A DNA stretch of 51,887 bases from CBFGWV01 sp965652545. GTDB lineage: Bacteria; Pseudomonadota; Gammaproteobacteria; Competibacterales; Competibacteraceae. Where the stretch lies: positions 1 through 51,887 of the forward strand of contig CBFGWV010000009.1 of the NCBI GenBank assembly GCA_965652545.1. The letters run 5' to 3'. The notes beneath the pieces were generated by a model that ran no database searches, had not been told where the DNA came from, and worked only from the letters and a program-made list of their open reading frames with translations. The translations under genes and the position numbers were made by a program. Below, in pieces: positions 1 to 8,639 of the stretch. The first letter of the stretch is position 1; each line of letters starts with the position of its first letter.

Positions 1-62
1 TCAAGGTTGATTTTTCGCATCCGGCCACCATGTACGGCATCAATCGAACCGTTGCCGAATAA
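1..62 (+). CDS. 3' end of an unrecognised gene
   Basis: An open frame enters from the left edge (first full codon at base 3) and ends at TAA 60-62, giving the C-terminal 19 residues KVDFSHPATMYGINRTVAE. It lies 12 bases before clpB on the same strand, so it may share a transcript with it. In enterobacteria the gene before clpB is yfiH/pgeF, but this tail does not resemble the YfiH C-terminus that I know. The fragment is too short to assign. Confidence 0.5.
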   Translation, partial: KVDFSHPATMYGINRTVAE

Positions 63-74
63 GGGACACCCGCG

Positions 75-2699
75 ATGCGGATGGACAAGCTCACCAGCAA
101 ATTCCAGATGGCCCTGGCCGAGGCGCAGAGCCTGGCCGTGGGCCGCGATCATCAATTCATAGAACCGGTGCACCTCATGGTCGCCTTGCTGGATCAGCAA
201 GGCGGCACTGTGCGGCCGTTGCTGACCCAGGCAGACGTCAACGTCAACCTGTTGCGATCCCAATTGGGCGAAGCGCTGGAGCGCATGCCACAGGTCCAGG
301 GGCATGGCGGGGATGTGCAGGTGTCGCAAGCCTTGGGACGCCTGCTCAACATGACCGACAAGCTGGCGCAGGATCGCAGGGATGCCTACATCTCGTCCGA
401 GTTGTTCGTGCTTGCGGCGGTCGAGGAGAAGGGCCAACTCGGTGACATCCTGCGCAAAGCCGGTGCCAGCAAGTCACTGACCGAGCAAGCCATCGAAAAG
501 GTCCGCGGCGGGCAAAAAGTCGACGACCCCAACGCCGAGGATGCGCGCCAGGCCCTGGAGAAATTCACCATCGACCTCACCGAGCGTGCCGAGCAGGGCA
601 AGCTCGACCCGGTGATCGGCCGTGACGACGAGATCCGCCGCACCATTCAGGTGCTCTCGCGCCGTACCAAGAACAACCCCGTGCTTATCGGCGAGCCCGG
701 TGTGGGCAAGACGGCCATCGTGGAAGGCCTGGCCCAGCGCATCATCAATGGCGAGGTGCCCGAAGGCCTGAAAGACAAGCGTCTGCTGTCCCTGGACATG
801 GGGGCGCTAATCGCCGGGGCGAAGTTCCGCGGTGAGTTCGAAGAGCGGCTCAAAGGCGTGCTCAATGACATCGCCAAGTCGCAGGGCAATGTCATCCTGT
901 TCGTCGATGAGCTGCACACCATGGTCGGTGCCGGCAAGGCGGAAGGGTCGATGGACGCTGGCAACATGCTCAAGCCTGCCTTGGCCCGAGGCGAATTGCA
1001 CTGCATCGGCGCCACCACCCTGGATGAGTACCGCAAGTACGTGGAGAAGGATGCTGCCCTGGAGCGTCGCTTCCAGAAGGTGCTGGTCGAGGAGCCCACC
1101 GTCGAGGACACCATCGCGATCCTGCGTGGGCTCAAGGAACGTTACGAGGTCCACCACGGGGTGGACATTACCGACCCTGCCATCGTCGCCGCGGCCACGC
1201 TGTCACACCGCTACATCGCCGACCGTCAGTTGCCGGACAAGGCCATCGACCTCATCGACGAGGCGGCCAGCCGCATTCGTATGGAGATGGACTCCAAGCC
1301 GGAGGAAATGGACAAGCTCGATCGCCGTCTCATCCAGCTCAAGATCGAGCGCGAGGCGATGAAGAAGGAAACCGACGAGGCCTCGCGCAAGCGCCTGACG
1401 GCGCTGGACGGCGAGGTTGCCCGGCTGGAGAAGGAGTACTCCGACCTGGAAGAGGTTTGGAAAGCCGAGAAGGCCAGTCTGCAGGGCGCCGCCCACGTCA
1501 AAGAAGAGCTCGAGCGCGCGCGGTTGGAGCTTGAGACCGCACGCCGTGCCGGCGATCTCACCCGCATGTCCGAGCTGCAGTACGGGCGTATCCCCGAGCT
1601 GGAAAAACAGCTGTCGCAGGCACAGGCGGCCGAGACCGTCGAACATCACCTGCTGCGCAACAAGGTGACGGACGAGGAGATCGCCGAGGTCGTCTCCAAG
1701 TGGACCGGTATCCCGGTGTCCAAGATGCTCGAGGGTGAGCGCGAGAAACTGCTGCGCATGGAGGACGGGTTGCATCAACGCGTCGTCGGACAGGACGAGG
1801 CGGTCACCGCAGTGGCCGATGCCATTCGCCGCTCGCGCTCGGGGTTGTCCGACCCCAATCGCCCGGTGGGCTCTTTCCTGTTCCTCGGCCCCACCGGTGT
1901 GGGCAAGACCGAGCTGTGCAAGGCGCTTGCGGCATTCTTGTTCGACACCGACGAGGCCATGGTGCGTATCGACATGTCCGAGTTCATGGAGAAGCACTCC
2001 GTGGCGCGGCTGATCGGCGCACCGCCGGGTTACGTCGGCTATGAGGAGGGCGGCTATCTCACCGAGGCGGTGCGCCGTAAACCGTATTCGGTGATCCTGC
2101 TCGATGAAGTGGAAAAGGCCCATCCCGATGTGTTCAATGTGCTGCTGCAGGTGCTCGATGATGGCCGCCTGACCGACGGCCAGGGGCGCACCGTGGATTT
2201 CCGCAACGCGGTGGTGGTGATGACTTCCAACCTCGGTTCGCAATTGATCCAGGAGAAGTTCCAGTCCGACGGTGTCCGCATGGATGAGGAGACCGAGAAC
2301 CTCCTGGACGAGGCCCGCTATCAATCCATCAAGAGCATGCTGATGGATGTGGTGGCCCAGCACTTCCGACCCGAGTTCGTGAACCGGATCGACGATGTGG
2401 TGGTCTTCCATCCTTTGGGGCGCTCGCAGATCCGCTCGATCGCCGATATTCAGATCGCCCATTTGCGCAAGCGGCTGGCCGATCGCGACATGGCGCTGGA
2501 GCTCACCGACGAGGCGCTGGATCGCCTCGGTGAGGCGGGCTTCGACCCGGTCTATGGCGCGCGGCCGTTGAAGCGGGCCATTCAGACGCAGTTGGAGAAT
2601 CCGCTGGCCAAGCGCATCCTTGCCGGCGAATTCGGTCCGGGCGATACCATCGCGGTGGATGGGCAGCTCCGGTTCAGCAAACACAGCTCAGAACGATAA
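75..2699 (+). CDS. clpB: ATP-dependent disaggregase ClpB
   Basis: Hsp100 chaperone that, with DnaK, pulls polypeptides out of aggregates through a hexameric AAA+ ring in the cytosol. The 874 residues match the usual length of about 860. Visible parts in order: Clp N-domain (about 1-145), first AAA+ module with Walker A GEPGVGKT near residue 206, a coiled-coil middle domain (about 400-530, rich in E/K/R/L), second AAA+ module with Walker A GPTGVGKT near residue 605, and a C-terminal D2-small domain. The start MRMDKLTSKFQ parallels E. coli MRLDRLTNKFQ, and AAGGGA lies about 8 bases before the ATG. No sigma-32 site was seen in the 74 bases available upstream, so the heat-shock promoter may lie outside the window. 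Confidence 0.98.
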   Translation: MRMDKLTSKFQMALAEAQSLAVGRDHQFIEPVHLMVALLDQQGGTVRPLLTQADVNVNLLRSQLGEALERMPQVQGHGGDVQVSQALGRLLNMTDKLAQDRRDAYISSELFVLAAVEEKGQLGDILRKAGASKSLTEQAIEKVRGGQKVDDPNAEDARQALEKFTIDLTERAEQGKLDPVIGRDDEIRRTIQVLSRRTKNNPVLIGEPGVGKTAIVEGLAQRIINGEVPEGLKDKRLLSLDMGALIAGAKFRGEFEERLKGVLNDIAKSQGNVILFVDELHTMVGAGKAEGSMDAGNMLKPALARGELHCIGATTLDEYRKYVEKDAALERRFQKVLVEEPTVEDTIAILRGLKERYEVHHGVDITDPAIVAAATLSHRYIADRQLPDKAIDLIDEAASRIRMEMDSKPEEMDKLDRRLIQLKIEREAMKKETDEASRKRLTALDGEVARLEKEYSDLEEVWKAEKASLQGAAHVKEELERARLELETARRAGDLTRMSELQYGRIPELEKQLSQAQAAETVEHHLLRNKVTDEEIAEVVSKWTGIPVSKMLEGEREKLLRMEDGLHQRVVGQDEAVTAVADAIRRSRSGLSDPNRPVGSFLFLGPTGVGKTELCKALAAFLFDTDEAMVRIDMSEFMEKHSVARLIGAPPGYVGYEEGGYLTEAVRRKPYSVILLDEVEKAHPDVFNVLLQVLDDGRLTDGQGRTVDFRNAVVVMTSNLGSQLIQEKFQSDGVRMDEETENLLDEARYQSIKSMLMDVVAQHFRPEFVNRIDDVVVFHPLGRSQIRSIADIQIAHLRKRLADRDMALELTDEALDRLGEAGFDPVYGARPLKRAIQTQLENPLAKRILAGEFGPGDTIAVDGQLRFSKHSSER

Positions 2700-2713
2700 A
2701 GGATGACGTCTCT

Positions 2714-3619
2714 ATGAAGCGCAAGGTACGCAAAGCGGTCTTCCCCGTCGCCGGTCTTGGCACCCGATTCCTGCCGGCGACCAAGGCCAGCCCCAAGGAA
2801 ATGCTGCCCATCGTGGACAAGCCGCTGATCCAATATGCGGTTGAAGAAGCCGTGGCCGCTGGCGTCGAAACGCTCATCTTCATCATCGGACGGACCAAGA
2901 ACGCGATCGCCGATCACTTCGACAAGGCCTACGAGTTGGAAGTCGAGCTGGAGGCGCGCGGCAAGGAAGACTTGCTAAAGGTCGTGCGCGGCATCGTCCC
3001 GGCACACGTGGACTGCGTATACATCCGCCAGGCCGAGGCGCTGGGGCTCGGGCACGCCGTGCTGTGTGCGAAATCGGTCGTCGGCGAGGAGCCTTGCGCT
3101 GTGCTCCTGGCCGATGACCTCATCGACGCCCCGGAAGAGGGCGCCATCGCACAGATGTGCCGGCACTTCGACAAGTATCAATGCACCATTCTCGGCGTCG
3201 AGCAGGTGCCCAAGAACGAAACCAACCGCTACGGCATCGTCACCCCGCTGCCATTCGCCAAGGAGCTGTCCAATGTCGACAGCATCGTGGAAAAGCCCAA
3301 GCCCGAGAATGCCCCGTCGAATCTCGCGGTGGTCGGGCGTTACATCCTCACCCCGCGTATCTTCGAACTGCTCGAATCCACCCCGCGGGGCGCCGGCAAC
3401 GAGATCCAGCTCACCGACGCCATCGCAGCCATGCTGCAGGACGAGCAGGTCCTGGCCTACGAGTTCACCGGGCGTCGGTTCGACTGCGGCAACAAACTGG
3501 GCTATCTGGCCGCCACGGTGGAGTACGGGATGAAACACCCCGAATTGGGTGCCGAGTTCCGCGACTACCTCAAGGCGCTCATGGGCAATGGTGAGAACCC
3601 CGCTCCGCCGAGCATGTGA
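2714..3619 (+). CDS. galU: UTP–glucose-1-phosphate uridylyltransferase
   Basis: Makes UDP-glucose from UTP and glucose-1-phosphate, the cytosolic entry point to many surface glycans. The 301-residue length is typical. The N-terminus carries the nucleotidyltransferase signature GLGTRFLPATKASPKEMLP, and GTVVEKPK-like and AGNEIQLTDAI segments follow in the expected order (IVEKPKPENAPS near 195; GNEIQLTDAIAAML near 230). It begins 14 bases after clpB and its stop overlaps the start of the next gene, so clpB, galU and the following two genes form a compact run. The pairing with clpB looks incidental; the product links to the dTDP-sugar and polysaccharide genes further on. Confidence 0.96.
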   Translation: MKRKVRKAVFPVAGLGTRFLPATKASPKEMLPIVDKPLIQYAVEEAVAAGVETLIFIIGRTKNAIADHFDKAYELEVELEARGKEDLLKVVRGIVPAHVDCVYIRQAEALGLGHAVLCAKSVVGEEPCAVLLADDLIDAPEEGAIAQMCRHFDKYQCTILGVEQVPKNETNRYGIVTPLPFAKELSNVDSIVEKPKPENAPSNLAVVGRYILTPRIFELLESTPRGAGNEIQLTDAIAAMLQDEQVLAYEFTGRRFDCGNKLGYLAATVEYGMKHPELGAEFRDYLKALMGNGENPAPPSM

Positions 3620-5040
3620 TGGGGGACTCGACCATCGTGGACGATCGTGTCGTGAGCCTTGTCGAGAACCGCACGTTCGATGAGCTGGCCGCGGGCGACC
3701 AGGCCTCCGTCACGCGCACGCTCAGCCGCCGCGACCTCGACCTGTTTGCTGTGCTGTCGGGGGACTTCAACCCCACGCATACGGACGATGCCTACGCCGC
3801 CGGACAGGCCCAGGCCCTGGTCGGGCACAGCTTGTGGGGTGCGGCGCTGGTCTCGGGTCTGTTGGGCAGCGAGCTGCCCGGTGCGGGGACGGTCTATCGC
3901 GAGCAAGCCTTCACGTTTCACAACCCGGTTTTGCTCGGTGATCGGCTGACGGTGACGGTCACCGTCACGGAGAAGCAGGCCCAACACGCCCAGGTGCGCT
4001 TCGCCTGTGAGGGCATCAACCAACACGGCGAGTTGGTATTCACCGGTGAGGCACTGGTCGTGGCGCCGCGGGAGAAGGTCTCCCGCCCACGCAGCGTGCC
4101 GCCGGCTGCGCATTTTCATGAGCATGGCGCCCGCCATCGCAAGCTGGTGGCGGAGGCCGCGGCCTTGCCCCCTTTGACCATGGCGGTCGTTCATCCGGTG
4201 GATCAGCTCAGCCTGCAAGGGGCGCTGGCCGCCGCCGCGGCGGATCTGGTCCGTGTGCTGTTGGTGGGGCCCCGGGCGCGGATCGAGGCTGCGGCCAGTG
4301 CCGCCGGTGTGAGCCTGGAGGGCATTGAGATCATCGATGTGCCGCACAGCCATGCGGCGGCTGAAGCCGCCGTCCGTCTGGTGCACGAGGGGCGGGCGCA
4401 GCTGCTGATGAAGGGCAGCCTGCACACGGACGAGTTGATGGCCGAGGTGGTCAAGAAGATCGGCGGTCTGCGCACGGAGCGGCGGATCAGCCATGCCTTC
4501 ATCATGGATGTGCCCACCTACCCCAAACCGCTGATCATTACCGATGCGGCCATCAACATTCAGCCCTCGCTGGAGGAGAAGGCCGACATCGTTCAGAACG
4601 CCATCGATCTGGCCCGGGCGCTGGGCGTCGAGGTGCCGAAGGTGGCACTGCTTTCGGCGGTAGAGACCGTCACGCCAAAGCTGCCGGCGACCATGGAGGC
4701 CGCCGCGCTGTGCAAGATGGCTGAGCGGGGGCAGATCACCGGCGGCATTCTCGACGGGCCCTTGGCCTTCGATAACGCCATCTCGCGAGTGGCGGCGGAC
4801 ACCAAAGGCATCGTCTCGGTAGTCAGCGGCGATGTGGACATCCTCGTGGTCCCGGATCTGGAAGCCGGCAACATGCTCGCCAAGCAACTGGAGTACCTGG
4901 CGGATGCCGCCTCGGCTGGGGTGGTGCTCGGCGCTCGCGTGCCCATCGTGCTGACCTCGCGTGCCGACGGGGTGCAGTCGCGGCTGGCCTCCTGCGCGAT
5001 CGCCGTGCGCATGGCCGCCGCCCGGCTGCAACCGGTGTAA
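3616..5040 (+). CDS. MaoC-like hydratase / phosphate acyltransferase fusion
   Basis: A 474-residue two-domain protein. Residues about 15-145 form a MaoC-type hot-dog domain with the hydratase signature SGDFNPTHTDDAYA (Asp and His of the usual catalytic pair present). Residues about 170-470 form a PTA/PTB phosphate acyltransferase domain, recognisable from KGSLHTDELMAEV, RRISHAFIMDVPTYPKPL and GILDGPLAFDNAIS. Known fusions of this kind are annotated as enoyl-CoA hydratase/phosphate acetyltransferase. The GTG at 3616 overlaps the galU stop; an ATG follows at once at 3619 and is equally likely as start. Its stop overlaps ackA by one base, which fits an acyl-CoA to acyl-phosphate to ATP route. 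The natural acyl group is unknown. Confidence 0.93.
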   Translation: MMGDSTIVDDRVVSLVENRTFDELAAGDQASVTRTLSRRDLDLFAVLSGDFNPTHTDDAYAAGQAQALVGHSLWGAALVSGLLGSELPGAGTVYREQAFTFHNPVLLGDRLTVTVTVTEKQAQHAQVRFACEGINQHGELVFTGEALVVAPREKVSRPRSVPPAAHFHEHGARHRKLVAEAAALPPLTMAVVHPVDQLSLQGALAAAAADLVRVLLVGPRARIEAAASAAGVSLEGIEIIDVPHSHAAAEAAVRLVHEGRAQLLMKGSLHTDELMAEVVKKIGGLRTERRISHAFIMDVPTYPKPLIITDAAINIQPSLEEKADIVQNAIDLARALGVEVPKVALLSAVETVTPKLPATMEAAALCKMAERGQITGGILDGPLAFDNAISRVAADTKGIVSVVSGDVDILVVPDLEAGNMLAKQLEYLADAASAGVVLGARVPIVLTSRADGVQSRLASCAIAVRMAAARLQPV

Positions 5041-6209
5041 TGGGCGCGATACTCGTCATCAATGCCGGGTCGTCCAGCGTCAAGTTCGCGATCTATCTCG
5101 ATACCTTGGCCTGCCGCTACCGCGGGGCGCTGAGCGAGGTGACCGGCGCCGACGGCCGGTTTCGCGTCAGCAGCGGCGACGGCGAGCTGATCGAGGAGCG
5201 CCGCTTCGCCGGGAGCCCGGACCAAGGCCACCACCGCGCCCTGGCCATGTTGCTGGAGTGGATCGCCCACTCCGATTTGCCGGCGCTGTCCGCCGTAGGG
5301 CACCGGGTCGTCCACGGCGGCACGCGATTCGCCGAGCCCAGGTGGGTCGACGCCGAGCTGATGACCGAACTGAAAGCCTTGGTCCCCCTGGCGCCCTTGC
5401 ATCAGCCGTGGAATCTGGCCGGTATCGACGCGGTGTCGGCGTTCGACGCCTCGTTGCCCCAGGTAGCCTGCTTCGATACGGCCTTCCATCGCAGCCAGCC
5501 CGAGGTGGCCCAGGCCTTCGCCTTGCCGCCGGAGGTCACCGCTTATGGCATCCGTCGCTATGGCTTCCACGGCCTGTCCTACGAATACATCGCCGGTCGG
5601 CTTCAGAGTGAACTCGCTGACGGCGGTGGGCGGACGGTGGCGGCCCATCTGGGCAACGGCGCCAGTCTTTGCGCCATGCGCGAGGGGCGCAGTGTGGCCA
5701 CGACCATGGGGTTTACCGCCTTGGACGGTCTGCCCATGGGTACCCGCTGCGGTGATCTGGACCCGGGTGTCGTGCTTTACCTCATTCAGCAACGGGGCTG
5801 GTCGGTGGACGCGGTGGCCGAGCTGTTGTACACCCGCAGCGGCCTCAAAGGCGTCTCCGGGCTCAGTCACGACATGCGGGTGCTTCTGCACAGCGATGCG
5901 CCGGCGGCGAAGGCCGCCGTCGACCTATTCGTCTACCGCATCGGCCGCGAACTGGGCTCGCTGGCCGCTGCTCTGGGCGGGCTGGATACGCTGGTGTTCA
6001 CCGCCGGCATCGGCGAGCACGCCGCACCGGTGCGCCAGGCGGTCTGCGAGGGGGCCGCGTGGTTGGGTGTGTCTATCGACATGGCCGCCAACCGCGCCCA
6101 CGCGACCCGCATCGACCGCACGGGCAGTCGGGTGCGTGTGCTGGTGTTGCCGACCGACGAGGAACTTGTCGTGGCGCGTCACGTCACTACGATGCCGGCG
6201 TGCACATAG
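5040..6209 (+). CDS. ackA: Acetate kinase
   Basis: Interconverts acetyl-phosphate + ADP and acetate + ATP. The 389-residue length is close to the usual 400. Family motifs seen: INAGSSSVKFAIY at the N-terminus, GHRVVHGGTRF, CFDTAFH, YGFHGLSYEYIA, AHLGNGASLCA, TRCGDLDPGV and FTAGIGEHA. The start codon shares one base with the preceding stop (TAATG), so the kinase is probably translationally coupled to the phosphate acyltransferase fusion. A propionate or butyrate kinase activity is possible given the unusual partner, since these enzymes share the fold. Confidence 0.95.
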   Translation: MGAILVINAGSSSVKFAIYLDTLACRYRGALSEVTGADGRFRVSSGDGELIEERRFAGSPDQGHHRALAMLLEWIAHSDLPALSAVGHRVVHGGTRFAEPRWVDAELMTELKALVPLAPLHQPWNLAGIDAVSAFDASLPQVACFDTAFHRSQPEVAQAFALPPEVTAYGIRRYGFHGLSYEYIAGRLQSELADGGGRTVAAHLGNGASLCAMREGRSVATTMGFTALDGLPMGTRCGDLDPGVVLYLIQQRGWSVDAVAELLYTRSGLKGVSGLSHDMRVLLHSDAPAAKAAVDLFVYRIGRELGSLAAALGGLDTLVFTAGIGEHAAPVRQAVCEGAAWLGVSIDMAANRAHATRIDRTGSRVRVLVLPTDEELVVARHVTTMPACT

Positions 6210-6242
6210 CTGCCCCCCGGTCGTGACGCTGCGGGTTAGTCG

Positions 6243-6269
6243 ATTACCAGCCGCTTGCGCGCTGGTAAT
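6243..6269. repeat. 9-bp inverted repeat between ackA and rfbA
   Basis: ATTACCAGC (6243-6251) and GCTGGTAAT (6261-6269) are perfect inverted arms around a 9-base loop. No T-run follows on either strand, so this is not a standard intrinsic terminator. It may be a weak terminator, a leader hairpin or an operator for the rfbA transcript. Confidence 0.5.
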
Positions 6270-6279
6270 GGGTGCGGCT

Positions 6280-6308
6280 TTGTCCCGTGCCTCAAACTAC
6301 GGCAGAAT
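6280..6308 (+). promoter_or_regulatory. Possible sigma-70 promoter for the rfb–gsp operon
   Basis: TTGTCC (6280-6285) and CAGAAT (6303-6308) are separated by 17 bases and lie about 30 bases before the rfbA start. Each box matches four of six consensus bases. This 128-base gap is the only sizeable space before the long rfb–gsp run, so a promoter is expected here. Confidence 0.35.
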
Positions 6309-6337
6309 CGCCGCTTTGAACGCACAACGGGCCTGAT

Positions 6338-7222
6338 ATGGCGCACAAGGGCATCATCCTCGCCGGGGGCTCCGGCACCCGGTTGCACCCGCTGACGCTG
6401 GCCGTCAGCAAGCAGCTCATGCCCGTGTATGACAAACCCATGATTTATTACCCGCTGAGCACGCTGATGCTCGCCGGGTTGCGGGATATCCTCATCATCA
6501 CGACGCCGCGCGACCTGCCGGCGTTTCAGGCGTTGCTGGGCGATGGCAGCCATTTGGGCTTGAACCTGTCCTATGCCGAGCAGCCCTCGCCCGACGGGCT
6601 TGCGCAGGCCTTCCTCATCGGCGAGTCGTTCATCGGCAACGACCCGGTGGCCTTGATCCTGGGCGATAACATTTTCTACGGCCACGGCCTGCCGGAGCTG
6701 CTCAACCGTGCCGCCCTGCGAACGGTCGGTGCTACCGTGTTCGGGTACTACGTGTCAGACCCCCAGCGCTACGGCGTCGTCAGCTTCGATGCCCAGGGCC
6801 GTGCCCAGAGCATCGAAGAAAAGCCGGCCAACCCGCGCTCGAACTACGCGGTCACCGGCTTGTACTTTTATGACAACACCGTGGTTGACGTGGCCCGCGC
6901 CGTGAAGCCCTCGCCGCGCGGCGAGCTCGAGATCACCGACGTCAACAACGCCTACCTGCGTGACGGACTGCTGTCGGTCGAGCTCATGGGACGTGGCTAC
7001 GCCTGGCTGGACACCGGCACGCACGAGTCGCTGCTGGCGGCGGCCAATTTCATTGAGGTGGTCGAGCAGCGCCAGGGGCTGAAGGTGAGCTGCCCGGAAG
7101 AGATCGCCTACCACATGGGCTACATCGACGCCGAGCAGTTGCGGGCCCTGGCCTCACCGCTGGTGAAAAACGGCTACGGCCAATACCTGCTGGAAACCAT
7201 CGATCGCGGAGTCGACTTGTGA
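6338..7222 (+). CDS. rfbA: Glucose-1-phosphate thymidylyltransferase
   Basis: First step of dTDP-L-rhamnose synthesis: dTTP + glucose-1-phosphate to dTDP-glucose. The 294 residues match the family. The N-terminal nucleotide-binding signature GIILAGGSGTRLHPLT is present, followed by SKQLMPVYDKPMIYYPLS, ALILGDNIFYG and GYAWLDTGTHESLL. It heads a three-gene dTDP-sugar set; its stop overlaps the rfbC start. The 4,6-dehydratase gene rfbB, needed for the second step, is not in this window. Confidence 0.97.
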   Translation: MAHKGIILAGGSGTRLHPLTLAVSKQLMPVYDKPMIYYPLSTLMLAGLRDILIITTPRDLPAFQALLGDGSHLGLNLSYAEQPSPDGLAQAFLIGESFIGNDPVALILGDNIFYGHGLPELLNRAALRTVGATVFGYYVSDPQRYGVVSFDAQGRAQSIEEKPANPRSNYAVTGLYFYDNTVVDVARAVKPSPRGELEITDVNNAYLRDGLLSVELMGRGYAWLDTGTHESLLAAANFIEVVEQRQGLKVSCPEEIAYHMGYIDAEQLRALASPLVKNGYGQYLLETIDRGVDL

Positions 7223-7779
7223 AGATCATCGAGACGCCGCTGCCCGGCGTGCTGTTGTTCGAGCCCACCGTCTATGGCGACGAGCGCGGGTTCTTCCTCG
7301 AAACCGGGCGCACCACCTGGTTGGCCGAGGCCCAACTGCCGCCTTTCGTGCAGGACAACCACAGCCGCTCCCGCCACGGTGTGCTGCGCGGCCTGCATTT
7401 CCAGTTGGTGCAGCCCCAGGGCAAGCTGGTCCGGGTGGCCCGCGGCAAGGTCTACGATGTCGCCGTGGATGTGCGTGCCGGATCGCCCAATTTCGGTCAG
7501 TGGTTCGGTGTGGAGCTGGACGACGTCGCCCACCGGCAGTTGTACGTGCCGCCGGGTTTTGCCCACGGCTTCTGTGTGTTGTCGGATGTGGCGGACTTCA
7601 TTTATCGATGCACCGATTATTACCACCCCCAATCCGAGCGCGGGGTGCTGTGGAACGACCCGGCAATCGGCATCGACTGGCCGTTACAGGAGCCGCTGTT
7701 GTCGGCGAAAGACGCCGACAACCCGCCGCTGGCCGATTTGCGGCCTGCCGACCTGCCCGTCTACCCGGCGGGCCTGTGA
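7219..7779 (+). CDS. rfbC: dTDP-4-dehydrorhamnose 3,5-epimerase
   Basis: Epimerises dTDP-4-keto-6-deoxyglucose at C3 and C5. The 186 residues fit this cupin-fold family. Seen: GVLLFEPTVYGDERGFF near the start, QDNHSRSRHGVLRGLHFQ with the active-site His, and VPPGFAHGFCVLSD. The GTG start overlaps the rfbA stop (GTGA), indicating coupled translation. The next gene begins in the same manner. Confidence 0.96.
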   Translation: MKIIETPLPGVLLFEPTVYGDERGFFLETGRTTWLAEAQLPPFVQDNHSRSRHGVLRGLHFQLVQPQGKLVRVARGKVYDVAVDVRAGSPNFGQWFGVELDDVAHRQLYVPPGFAHGFCVLSDVADFIYRCTDYYHPQSERGVLWNDPAIGIDWPLQEPLLSAKDADNPPLADLRPADLPVYPAGL

Positions 7780-8639
7780 CCGTGCGTGTCCTGATAACCG
7801 GCTGCGGTGGGCAGGTGGGGCGCGATGTCGTCGCCCTGGCGCCGCCATGGGCACAGGTGGACGCGCGTGATCGCAGCGCCCTGGATGTCACCGATGCGGC
7901 TGCGGTGGCCAAGGCCGTCGCGCAGGCGGACCTCGTCATCAACTGTGCCGCGTACACCGCCGTGGATAAGGCAGAGAGCGAACCCGACGCCGCCGATGCG
8001 GTGAATCACCAAGCCTGTGCCCATTTGGCGACGGCGTGCGCGGCCGGCAACCTCCCATTGCTGCACCTGTCCACCGACTACGTGTTCGACGGGCGCAGCC
8101 GGGATCCCATCGACGAGACGCTGCGCCCCGCACCCCTGGGTGTGTACGGCGCCAGCAAGCTGGCCGGCGAGGACGCCATCCGCAGTATCTGTCCGCGTCA
8201 TTTGATCATCCGCGTCAGTTGGGTGTTTGGTGCGCACGGCAGCAACTTCGTCAAAACGATGCGGCGCCTGGCCACCGAGCGCGAGCACCTGCGCGTGGTC
8301 GCCGATCAGCACGGCCGCCCCACGCCGGCCGAGGCGATCGCGCGCATGCTGTGGGCATTGGCCGAGCGCTGTCGTCACCGTCCCGCCCCCAGTTGGGGCA
8401 CCTATCACTTCGGCGCCGAACCGGTAGCGACCTGGCACGGCTTCGCCCGTACGATCGTCGATGAACTCGCGCGTCGGGGGCCGGTCAAGGCAAAGGCTGT
8501 GGAGGCCATCACCACGGCCGAGTTTCCGACGCCGGCGCAGCGCCCGCAGAACAGCGTGCTCGCGCTCTCGCGTCTGGAGTCGGTATTCGGCATCGTGCCC
8601 GCGGATTGGCGGCGCAGCCTCGAGAGGGTTCTGGAATGA
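7776..8639 (+). CDS. rfbD: dTDP-4-dehydrorhamnose reductase
   Basis: NADPH-dependent final step to dTDP-L-rhamnose. Extended SDR with the Rossmann motif TGCGGQVGRD at the N-terminus, STDYVFDG near residue 95, and the YGASKLAGE catalytic Tyr/Lys segment near 125. The open frame extends far upstream inside rfbC, so the start was chosen from context: GTG 7776 overlaps the rfbC stop as GTGA, the same pattern as rfbA–rfbC, giving 287 residues; GTG 7782 would lose only two. Its stop overlaps the gspE start, which ties sugar synthesis to the secretion genes on one message. Confidence 0.94.
   Translation: MTVRVLITGCGGQVGRDVVALAPPWAQVDARDRSALDVTDAAAVAKAVAQADLVINCAAYTAVDKAESEPDAADAVNHQACAHLATACAAGNLPLLHLSTDYVFDGRSRDPIDETLRPAPLGVYGASKLAGEDAIRSICPRHLIIRVSWVFGAHGSNFVKTMRRLATEREHLRVVADQHGRPTPAEAIARMLWALAERCRHRPAPSWGTYHFGAEPVATWHGFARTIVDELARRGPVKAKAVEAITTAEFPTPAQRPQNSVLALSRLESVFGIVPADWRRSLERVLE

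Noticed and set aside
1203..2684. 493-codon open frame on the minus strand opposite clpB
   Set aside because: Exact antisense of a certain gene in a high-GC genome; composition is His/Leu/Gln-rich with no family pattern. Codon-bias shadow.
3565..5031. 488-codon minus-strand frame opposite the MaoC–PTA fusion
   Set aside because: Same reason: antisense shadow with no recognisable motif or ribosome site.
4593..5891. 432-codon minus-strand frame across the PTA/ackA junction
   Set aside because: Covers two well-supported genes on the other strand and has no protein-family features.
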